Of a stretch of 64,000 bases of DNA, positions 1 through 7,103 are shown piece by piece (positions within the stretch are counted from its first letter, which is position 1; each line of letters begins with the position of its first letter). The DNA lies in the NCBI GenBank assembly GCA_007122335.1, contig SKTZ01000021.1, forward strand, positions 1 through 64,000. The letters are read 5' to 3'. The stretch is from Bacillota bacterium (GTDB lineage: Bacteria; Bacillota; Halanaerobiia; B1SED10-174). A program made the position numbers and the translations under genes. Under the pieces are notes generated by a model. The model was not told where the DNA came from. It did not search any database and saw only the letters and a program-made list of their open reading frames with translations.

Positions 1-1
1 T

Positions 2-1750
2 GATAAAAAAGGTTCCCTCCCGGGAATAATTCATGACCGTTCTTCCAGTGGCCAAACTGTTTTTGTGGAACCCCAGGCAGTGGTTGAAATGAATAATAAA
101 CTGGGGAGTCTGGAAAGGGAAGAGGAAGCAGAGATTTACAGGATATTAAAAGACATAACTGCAGATATTGCTGGAAAATCTTCCGAGATTTCCTTTGGCC
201 TTGAAGCGGCAGCCCATCTTGATTTTGTTATGAGTAAAGCTCACCTGGCCCAGGAATATAATTGTTCAGAACCGGAATTAAATTCCCAGGGACCAATTAG
301 ATTAAAATCTGCACGCCATCCCCTTTTGCCTGCAGAAGAAGTTGTCCCCATCGACTTTTCCCTTGGAGATAATTTTAATACCCTGGTAATAACCGGCCCC
401 AATACTGGGGGAAAGACCGTTACCCTTAAAACGGTGGGTTTACTCTGCCTTATGGCTCAGTCTGGCCTGCTTATCCCAGTAGATAAGGGTAGCGAAGTGG
501 GGATTTTTGCCGGAATTTTTGCCGATATTGGTGATGAACAGAGTATTGAACAAAGCCTGAGTACATTTTCTTCCCACCTTACTCAGATTGTTAAGCTCTT
601 AAAAAATGCCCAAAAGGGAGACCTGGTTCTCCTGGATGAAGTAGGTGCGGGAACCGACCCGGAAGAAGGAGCTGCTCTGGCAATGGCCCTTCTCCAACAC
701 CTGCACGGCAAGGGGATTTTAACAATTGCTACCACCCATTATACCGAATTAAAAGCTTTCGCCTATACCCATGATGGAATTGAAAATGCTGCAGTGGAAT
801 TTAATGTAGAAACTCTTTCGCCTACCTATCGCTTGATGATAGGTGTGCCAGGAAGGAGTAACGCCCTTGCCATTGCAGCCCGGCTGGGACTTTCCGAGGG
901 TATTATCACTCAGGCAAAAACCTTTATTGGGGAACAGCGCTCCAATGTTGAGGGAATGATCAGTCGAATCGAAAAAGAAGAGTATGCAATTCTGGAGAAA
1001 AAGGAATCATTACAAATAGAAAAAGAAAAACTGGAAAAAGAACTTTCCCAAATTAAACGGGAGAGGACTGAGCTGGCTGAAAAACATGACAAAATGGTTA
1101 GCGACTTTTCCCAAAGGGCGCAGGAAATAATTGAGGAAATTAAACAAGAAGGCAGCAAATTATTAAAGGAAATTAGAAAATATTCTGGACCTGCAGGAGA
1201 TCGAATGGCCAATGAATTCAACCTTGCATTAAAAGCCCAGGAAGAGAAGATCCTGGAATTAACAAGGGTTAAAGACAGGGCGCGAAAAGAAAGAGAACCT
1301 CTGGAGGTAAAACCCGGCCAGAAGGTTAAAATAGCTTCTTTAAATCAGGAAGGGGTTGTTTTGAGCGAAAAAGAAGATCAGGTTAATGTCCAGGCCGGGG
1401 TTATGAAAGTCTGGGTGGATAAAAAGGACCTGCTCCCCATAAAAGAAGAGGAAGGGGATGTTCCCAGGACCTCCCAGAGATACAAAAAATCGAAATCCCA
1501 GACCATTAGACAAACTCTTGATCTTAGAGGCATGCGCTGGGAAGAAGGAAGAGAAGAAGCAGATAAATACCTGGACGACGCCTATCTCGCGGGTTTAAAA
1601 AGAGTAGAAATTATTCATGGAAAGGGAACTGGAGCTCTTCGCCAGGGGATACACGAACTCCTTGAAGGCCATCACCATGTAGCGGGTTACCGCTTGGGAG
1701 GAGAAGGTGAAGGTGGCGATGGAGTAACAATAGTTGAATTAAGGACATAA
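2..1750 (+). CDS. mutS2: Endonuclease MutS2 (5'-truncated by the window edge)
   Basis: MutS2 is an ABC-type DNA and ribosome-associated ATPase, linked to suppression of recombination and to rescue of collided ribosomes. The reading frame is open from base 2, so the N-terminal part lies outside the window; about 582 residues are visible. The Walker A motif GPNTGGKT is encoded near 391-414 and the Walker B segment LLDEVGAGTDPEEG near 630-670. A long charged coiled coil follows (about 960-1300). The C-terminal Smr domain holds LDLRGMRWEE and the HGKGTG motif (about 1520-1740). The Smr domain separates MutS2 from MutS. The gene ends at a strong hairpin terminator shared with the convergent penicillin-binding protein gene. 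Confidence 0.96.
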   Translation, partial: DKKGSLPGIIHDRSSSGQTVFVEPQAVVEMNNKLGSLEREEEAEIYRILKDITADIAGKSSEISFGLEAAAHLDFVMSKAHLAQEYNCSEPELNSQGPIRLKSARHPLLPAEEVVPIDFSLGDNFNTLVITGPNTGGKTVTLKTVGLLCLMAQSGLLIPVDKGSEVGIFAGIFADIGDEQSIEQSLSTFSSHLTQIVKLLKNAQKGDLVLLDEVGAGTDPEEGAALAMALLQHLHGKGILTIATTHYTELKAFAYTHDGIENAAVEFNVETLSPTYRLMIGVPGRSNALAIAARLGLSEGIITQAKTFIGEQRSNVEGMISRIEKEEYAILEKKESLQIEKEKLEKELSQIKRERTELAEKHDKMVSDFSQRAQEIIEEIKQEGSKLLKEIRKYSGPAGDRMANEFNLALKAQEEKILELTRVKDRARKEREPLEVKPGQKVKIASLNQEGVVLSEKEDQVNVQAGVMKVWVDKKDLLPIKEEEGDVPRTSQRYKKSKSQTIRQTLDLRGMRWEEGREEADKYLDDAYLAGLKRVEIIHGKGTGALRQGIHELLEGHHHVAGYRLGGEGEGGDGVTIVELRT

Positions 1751-1790
1751 AAAAACACCTGCAATTCGCTTGAATTGCAGGTGTTTTATT
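1751..1790. terminator. Bidirectional intrinsic terminator between mutS2 and the PBP gene
   Basis: Bases 1754-1767 pair perfectly with 1772-1785 around a GCTT loop. The hairpin is flanked by an A-run on the left and a T-rich run on the right, so it can end transcription from both convergent genes. Confidence 0.9.
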
Positions 1791-4211
1791 TTAATCGTCT
1801 GTCCGATCCCACAACCGATCCCATAAACGGTCAATGGCCCCATCATCCTCTTCGGGAGGAGCTTCTTCTTCGGGGCGGGATGAACCGTGCACAAAACAGG
1901 ATTGGGTAGGTTTTTTCTCAAAAATATAATTGCCTTCTTCATCTGTAAGTGGAACCCCGGTACCGGGGTCAAACCTGTGAATGGGCAGCCCATTATCGCC
2001 AACACGAATGCCGGTGTCCATCTGGTAACGTCGGGTTTGCACATTTTCTTGAGGACAGTTAGGAGTCGCGAGAAGGCCGGTTTGCACGTCAACATCTACT
2101 CTTTCAATTGGTTGGTGGAAAGATTCTCTTTCTTCAGGTTCAGTTCCACGAATAAACAATTCTGTTACCTCCCGGGGAGCATAGCTTCCGGGGAGTTTTC
2201 CGGTAAAGGGATCAATGGAAATCTCGATTACATTCCGGGGGCGGTCGGGGAAGTGGGTAACAGGCATTGGTTCAACAGCAGCTCGCATATAACGTCCCCA
2301 GAGTTCAGCAGCAATCCAGCTGCTTAGGGTGACTCCGTAGTTGGGTTCATTGGTCCGGGGATTAATAACAACATTTCCTGAACCATCTGTCTGAGGGAAA
2401 TACTTCATGGGGCGAGGTGAATCTTCTCCGACCCAGACTGCGGTAACCAGATCTGGAGTGTATCCCACAAACCAGGCATCGGTGTAATCGTTTGTAGTTC
2501 CGGTTTTCCCTGCTGTAGGCCGGCCGAGTTCAGCCCGCCAGCCAGTTCCATCTTTGATAACAGATTGAAGCATATTAGTAATTATATAGGATACCCCTTC
2601 ACTTAAAGCAATCTCCGGGGTTGGATTGGCTTCGTAAAGAACGTTACCCCGATTATCTTCAACCTTTAAAATTGCTACGGGTTCTGTTCTGATCCCTCTA
2701 TTGGCAAATACTCCAAAGGCCTGAGCCATTTCCAGGGGCGTAACCCCGCGGGTTAAACCGCCCAGTGCAAGACCCAGGTTCCTGTCTTCAGGCACAAGGC
2801 TTTTTATACCGAGATCCTGGGCCATTCTCAGGGCATTGCTCACCCCAATTTCTGAAAGGGTTTTTACTGCGGCAACGTTGATGGAGTGATTCATTGCTTC
2901 TCTAAGAGTTACCCAACCCCGGTAAACGTCATTAAAGTTCCGGGGCCATGGTGTCGGTTGATCATCTCTTGAAGAAACGGTGTGGCCTGAAAATTCCACT
3001 GTGGGATAGTCCAGAACTACCGATCCAGGACTCAGTCCTTCTTTTACCGCTGCGGAATAAATTATTGGTTTAAAAGCCGATCCTGCCTGTCTGCGACTTT
3101 GAGTTGCTCTGTTCCATTGGTCATCGCCGCGCCCCCCAACCATGGCTTTGATGTGCCCTGTTTTGGGGTCAATAGATATTATTGCAAGCTGGGGTTGATT
3201 AGGATCCCCGGGAAGGTTATCCCTCTGGATTGTGGGCAGAGTTTCATCTTCAAGGGCTTCTTTAACTGTTTTCTCAGCCTGTTCCTGCATCCGATTATCA
3301 AGAGTTGTATAAACTCTAAGCCCTCCCCCGTAAACTACCTGGGGTCCGAACATCTTTAATAACTCATCACGGACATAACGCATAAAATATGGGGCGAATT
3401 CTTCCCGGGCCTGTCCAAGGCCAGCCAGCTCAATAGGTGCTTGGGCTGCCTGATTTGCCTCCTCGGGGGAAATCAAATCTAAATCCAGCATTCGATTTAG
3501 AGTTACCTGCTGGCGAAACCTGGCCTGGTCCATATTAAAATAAGGTGAATGCCTGTTTGGAGCCTGAATAATTCCTACAAGCATTGCGATTTCTGGTAGT
3601 TCAAGTTCCCAGGCATCTTTGCCGAAATACTGGTGGGACGCAGTTTGCACCCCATAAGCAGAGTGCCCCCAGAAAATTTCGTTCAAATAAAATTCCAGGA
3701 TTTCTTCCTTGGTATAGATTCTTTCAAACTGGAGGGCCAGGAACATCTCCTGGATTTTTCTGTAGATTAGTTTATCCTGAGTAAGGTAAACATTACGAGC
3801 AAGCTGCATTGTAATAGTGCTCGCTCCCTGGGCAAAACCACCTTCGCGAATGTCAACCCAGATAGTTCGAACCCAACCTCTCAGGTCAATCCCGGGATGC
3901 TGGAAAAAGCGGGCATCCTCCATGGCCAGAACAGCTTCCTGGAGTTTTTGGGGAATTTGATTCAGGGTGACGTATTCCCTGTTCTCTCTAAACAGACGGT
4001 GGATTAATTCGCCATCAGCATTATAAATGCGGGTTGTTTCAGTAGATTGCCAGTCACCATATGCCGAAACATTGGGTGTGTCACTGATAATATAGGCTCC
4101 GGCGCCGATAGTTAATCCAAAACCGAAGGAAATAAATAAAACTACGGCAATAAAAATGCCCTTTCCGGTTCCCACTTTTTTCTTGGGCTGGTTTTTTTTC
4201 CTAGAAACCAC
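1791..4211 (-). CDS. ponA: Class A penicillin-binding protein (PBP1A family transglycosylase/transpeptidase)
   Basis: This is a bifunctional cell-wall synthase that polymerises and crosslinks peptidoglycan at the outer face of the cytoplasmic membrane. I place the start at a GTG (4209-4211), which sits 8 bases after a GGAAGGGGG ribosome site; this gives 806 residues. A basic cytoplasmic head is followed by one membrane segment (about residues 15-40). The GT51 domain holds the EDARFFQHPGID catalytic-glutamate motif near residue 97. The transpeptidase domain has SAFK (about 378), an HSIN motif and AGKTGTTND (about 569). The C-terminus is Pro/Glu/Asp-rich. An upstream ATG would add 41 residues, but it lies beyond a good -10 box and lacks a ribosome site. 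Confidence 0.95.
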   Translation of the reverse strand: MVSRKKNQPKKKVGTGKGIFIAVVLFISFGFGLTIGAGAYIISDTPNVSAYGDWQSTETTRIYNADGELIHRLFRENREYVTLNQIPQKLQEAVLAMEDARFFQHPGIDLRGWVRTIWVDIREGGFAQGASTITMQLARNVYLTQDKLIYRKIQEMFLALQFERIYTKEEILEFYLNEIFWGHSAYGVQTASHQYFGKDAWELELPEIAMLVGIIQAPNRHSPYFNMDQARFRQQVTLNRMLDLDLISPEEANQAAQAPIELAGLGQAREEFAPYFMRYVRDELLKMFGPQVVYGGGLRVYTTLDNRMQEQAEKTVKEALEDETLPTIQRDNLPGDPNQPQLAIISIDPKTGHIKAMVGGRGDDQWNRATQSRRQAGSAFKPIIYSAAVKEGLSPGSVVLDYPTVEFSGHTVSSRDDQPTPWPRNFNDVYRGWVTLREAMNHSINVAAVKTLSEIGVSNALRMAQDLGIKSLVPEDRNLGLALGGLTRGVTPLEMAQAFGVFANRGIRTEPVAILKVEDNRGNVLYEANPTPEIALSEGVSYIITNMLQSVIKDGTGWRAELGRPTAGKTGTTNDYTDAWFVGYTPDLVTAVWVGEDSPRPMKYFPQTDGSGNVVINPRTNEPNYGVTLSSWIAAELWGRYMRAAVEPMPVTHFPDRPRNVIEISIDPFTGKLPGSYAPREVTELFIRGTEPEERESFHQPIERVDVDVQTGLLATPNCPQENVQTRRYQMDTGIRVGDNGLPIHRFDPGTGVPLTDEEGNYIFEKKPTQSCFVHGSSRPEEEAPPEEDDGAIDRLWDRLWDRTDD

Positions 4212-4236
4212 TTGCCAGACCCCCTTCCACATCGTC

Positions 4237-4242
4237 ATTATA
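4237..4242 (-). promoter_or_regulatory. Candidate -10 box for the PBP gene
   Basis: On the minus strand this reads TATAAT, 25 bases before the preferred GTG start. I see no convincing -35 hexamer at 16-18 bases, so the promoter call is tentative. Confidence 0.4.
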
Positions 4243-4280
4243 ACATATAAAACCGGGGATAGGTAGATTAAAATTTCAAC

Positions 4281-4309
4281 TTGTTCAGGGGATTTAGCTG
4301 TGGTAAAAT
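4281..4309 (+). promoter_or_regulatory. Sigma-A type promoter of tyrS
   Basis: TTGTTC (4281-4286), a 17-base spacer and TAAAAT (4304-4309), with an extended TG just before the -10. Transcription should start near 4316, giving a leader of about 60 bases before tyrS. Confidence 0.7.
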
Positions 4310-4327
4310 ATACACAATAAAATAAAT

Positions 4328-4374
4328 GCCACATCTCCGTCTGAGTGGCGGAGTTTATTATTTGGGAGGTGGCT
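4328..4374 (+). promoter_or_regulatory. tyrS leader with two mutually exclusive hairpins, one covering the ribosome site
   Basis: GCCAC (4328-4332) plus CTCC (4335-4338) can pair with GGAG plus GTGGC (4365-4373), which is the tyrS ribosome-binding site. The same 5' bases can instead pair with GTGGC/CGGAG at 4345-4353, which would free the site. This resembles a translational switch. No T-box consensus is present here. Confidence 0.35.
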
Positions 4375-4377
4375 TTT

Positions 4378-5595
4378 TTGGCCTGGCAGGAAAGTTTACG
4401 ATTACTTAAACAGGGAACAAATGAAATAATTGGGGAAGAAGATCTTGTAGAAAAATTAAAAAGGGCAGATTCTGGGGGACCACCCCTGAGGGTTAAGCTT
4501 GGGCTAGATCCAACAGCACCAGATATCCATATTGGTCATACCGTACCCCTCAGGAAAATGAGGGAATTTCAGGATTTAGGTCACGAAGCTTACCTGATCA
4601 TTGGGGATTTTACTGGGCGGATTGGAGACCCCTCTCAAAAATCAGAAACAAGGAAACAATTAACCACAGAGGAAGTAATGCAAAACGCCCGTACTTACCA
4701 GGAGCAATTCCGAAAAATTCTCGACCCGGAAAAGACTCACCTTGTTTTTAATAGTGACTGGTTTTCTAAATGGACCCCAGAAGAATTTTTGACCCTGGCC
4801 TCCAAATATACAGTAGCCCGGATGCTGGAGAGGGATGACTTTGAGCAAAGGTATAGGGAAGGGAAACCTATTTCCATTCTCGAGTTTTTCTACCCTTTAC
4901 TGCAGGGTTATGATTCCATTGCAATTAAAGCAGATGTAGAACTTGGAGGAACAGACCAGAAATTTAACCTTCTGGTGGGGCGACAGTTACAAAAGGAATA
5001 TGGACAGAACCCCCAGGCACTGATTATGACTCCCCTGCTCGAAGGTACAGATGGTGTTCAGAAGATGAGCAAATCTCTCAATAATTATATTGGAATTAAT
5101 GAAACTCCCGGAGAAATATATGGAAAGACCATGTCCATTTCTGATGATTTATTGAAAAGCTATATAACCCTCACAACCGACCTCCGGGGCCAGAAACTTG
5201 ATCAGTACCTTGCCGATTTGGAAAATAATAAAATACCTCCGCTGGAGGCAAAAAAATTCCTGGCCCGCCGGCTGGTTGAAATGTACCATGACCAAGAAGC
5301 TGCTTTAAAAGCAGAACAGGAATTTACCAAAGTTTTCTCCCGGGGAAATCTTCCCGAAGATATTCCTGAAAAAGAAATTGATGGTGAGTGGTTGAATGAA
5401 AATGGCGAGATAAGGCTGGTTCATCTCCTGTCTCATTTAGAGATGGTTAACAGCAACAGCGAAGGAAGGCGTCTGGTCAAACAGGGAGGGGTTTACATTG
5501 ATGAGGAAAGGGTTGAGGATCCCAATCAGGCAATTAAACCCCAAGCAGGAATGATTGTCCGGGTAGGAAAAAGGAAATTTTCCCGCCTGAAATAG
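4378..5595 (+). CDS. tyrS: Tyrosyl-tRNA synthetase
   Basis: A class I aminoacyl-tRNA synthetase that charges tRNA-Tyr. I choose the TTG at 4378, 7-8 bases after GGGAGGTG, giving 405 residues. An upstream GTG at 4345 is in frame but has no ribosome site. The protein has the HIGH motif at about residue 51, KMSKS at about 229, and a C-terminal S4-type RNA-binding segment (GRRLVKQGGVYID). Length and motif sequence fit the TyrZ-like subgroup better than the longer classical Bacillus TyrS. It has its own promoter, a structured leader and a terminator, so it is probably a single-gene unit. Confidence 0.95.
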   Translation: MAWQESLRLLKQGTNEIIGEEDLVEKLKRADSGGPPLRVKLGLDPTAPDIHIGHTVPLRKMREFQDLGHEAYLIIGDFTGRIGDPSQKSETRKQLTTEEVMQNARTYQEQFRKILDPEKTHLVFNSDWFSKWTPEEFLTLASKYTVARMLERDDFEQRYREGKPISILEFFYPLLQGYDSIAIKADVELGGTDQKFNLLVGRQLQKEYGQNPQALIMTPLLEGTDGVQKMSKSLNNYIGINETPGEIYGKTMSISDDLLKSYITLTTDLRGQKLDQYLADLENNKIPPLEAKKFLARRLVEMYHDQEAALKAEQEFTKVFSRGNLPEDIPEKEIDGEWLNENGEIRLVHLLSHLEMVNSNSEGRRLVKQGGVYIDEERVEDPNQAIKPQAGMIVRVGKRKFSRLK

Positions 5596-5607
5596 CTGAA
5601 TTAAAGA

Positions 5608-5638
5608 AAAAAAGGTCGTCTGTAAAGACGGCCTTTTC
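5608..5638 (+). terminator. Intrinsic terminator after tyrS
   Basis: GGTCGTCT (5614-5621) pairs with AGACGGCC (5625-5632) over a GTAA loop, with one G-T wobble. An A-run precedes the stem and TTTT follows it. Confidence 0.8.
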
Positions 5639-5731
5639 CATGAAAAAGACGGTGGGTGGAAAGGTTTTTAACCCCTTGGAGAAAAGGGATTTTGAGAAAG
5701 GTGGGGAATTTTAAAACAAGGAGGTGAATTT

Positions 5732-6847
5732 ATGGGAAAAAATAAAGCCCTTTATATACTCATAGGTCTTTTCATTGTTGGGGTCCTTTTAATTGCTTTA
5801 TTTTACCTGGAAAGGGAACCCGATTCCTTTGTCCTGACTCCCCCCTGGGAAGGAGAAATAAAAGAGGTTTTTTGGATTGATAATAATAATTTACTAATAA
5901 CTTTGATTTCCCGCGAGGGGGAGGGCGAAACGGAATCCCGAATTTATCAACTGGATCCGTTTAACGATGAGGCCACTGAAATTTTTTCCTCTCGGGGCTG
6001 GCGCCTTGACCTGGAAATCCTTGATTTTACCAAAGAGAAAGACCTTATTGCAATAAAAGACGGGGACAAAATTAAAATAATAAATTTTGCAGGGGAAACT
6101 CAATTCAGTATTGAAGAGGCAGGGACAAATGCCCAGGCCTATTTTTCCCCGGATTTGGAAAGAATGGCTTTTACTACATTTGCTGAATGGGAATTACCAA
6201 CCAATGCGTTTGTCCTGGATTTGCAAACCTGGGAATTTGACCAGCTGACAGATTATGAGTTTGGGCAGAACTATAAAACGGGGAAGATTGGCTGGGACCA
6301 AGCTGGTAATTTTTATTTCGTTGAAGAATTCGCCTTTGGGACCTTAACTATTGGGGGCCAGAGATTATTTTCAATTGAAGCCGGTCAGGAAAAAGAACTT
6401 TTCTGGGAAGTCCCGGGAGCAGAGCAGGTAATTGGTTTTAGTTTCCTGGAAAATTCCGAGCTCTTGTGTTTCTTTGTTGAGTGGGATGATGCTGCAATGG
6501 AAACCCAGTTGTTCCTCGGCCGTTTTGATGCAGCTCGGAATCAAAAAGATTGGATTATGGCTCTGGATAGTATGGGAGACAGGGAATTATGGAAAGAAAT
6601 AAAACCCGGTTATCCTACTGAGGGGGAAGTTATTGATGAAACAATTTGGGTTACCGGGATCAAAGGTGGGGAAGCTTTCCAAATTCTCCAGTTAGACCTT
6701 GGTTCGGGTGAGATAAAGCAGGAAATTTCTCAGGCGGGTTCGCCCAGAATTTCTCCTGATAAAGAGTGGATGGTCTTCTATGATTTCTCCGCGGATGAAC
6801 CTCTTTTAAAGGTTGGGCCCTTGACAAACTCCGGTAATTTGAGGTAA
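5732..6847 (+). CDS. Membrane-anchored beta-propeller-like protein of unknown function
   Basis: The start is an ATG 7 bases after AAGGAGGTG; 371 residues. One N-terminal membrane segment (about residues 6-25) without a lipobox cysteine should anchor the protein with its bulk outside the cytoplasmic membrane. The rest is a chain of beta-rich repeats with recurring aromatic/Asp patterns of the TolB/WD40 type, such as YFSPDLERMAF and PRISPDKEWMVFYD. I recognise no catalytic motif. It lies between the tyrS terminator and the alaS promoter, so it seems to be an independent gene. The alaS promoter starts inside its last codons. The beta-propeller call is from repeat pattern only. Confidence 0.75.
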   Translation: MGKNKALYILIGLFIVGVLLIALFYLEREPDSFVLTPPWEGEIKEVFWIDNNNLLITLISREGEGETESRIYQLDPFNDEATEIFSSRGWRLDLEILDFTKEKDLIAIKDGDKIKIINFAGETQFSIEEAGTNAQAYFSPDLERMAFTTFAEWELPTNAFVLDLQTWEFDQLTDYEFGQNYKTGKIGWDQAGNFYFVEEFAFGTLTIGGQRLFSIEAGQEKELFWEVPGAEQVIGFSFLENSELLCFFVEWDDAAMETQLFLGRFDAARNQKDWIMALDSMGDRELWKEIKPGYPTEGEVIDETIWVTGIKGGEAFQILQLDLGSGEIKQEISQAGSPRISPDKEWMVFYDFSADEPLLKVGPLTNSGNLR

Positions 6848-6850
6848 TAT
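6821..6850 (+). promoter_or_regulatory. Promoter of the T-box/alaS transcript
   Basis: A consensus TTGACA (6821-6826), an 18-base spacer and TAATAT (6845-6850). It overlaps the 3' end of the preceding gene, and the predicted start site is near 6857. Confidence 0.75.
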
Positions 6851-6856
6851 TGTGCT

Positions 6857-7078
6857 AAGTTAAAAGCGTTGAAGGGAATGAAGGTCGAGAAAAGTTCTCA
6901 CAGAGAGGAACCGGTTGGTGCGAGGTTCTGGCTTTTCCGGTCAAGCCCTCCCGGAGCTGCAGAGCAGAAAGCTGCCGTTTGGGTTGCGTTAAAACCTTTG
7001 AGGCTTCTGGATTCAGAAGTGAAACAGGGTGGTACCGCGGGAAAGTCCTCGCCCCTGAACAGGGAAGGACTTTTTTTG
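6857..7078 (+). ncRNA. T-box riboswitch controlling alaS
   Basis: The conserved T-box sequence AGGGTGGTACCGCGG is at 7026-7040. Its TGGT matches the ACCA end expected for tRNA-Ala. Stem I hallmarks lie upstream: AGAGAG at about 6902 and a GGTTGGTGCGAGG stretch at about 6911-6925. Several GCN triplets near 6955-6976 could be the alanine specifier; I cannot fix which one. A terminator (AGTCCT 7044-7049 pairing with AGGACT 7066-7071, then seven Ts) competes with the antiterminator. Uncharged tRNA-Ala should favour readthrough into alaS. Confidence 0.93.
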
Positions 7079-7103
7079 TATCTAAAAACAGGGGGTTTTA
7101 GCA

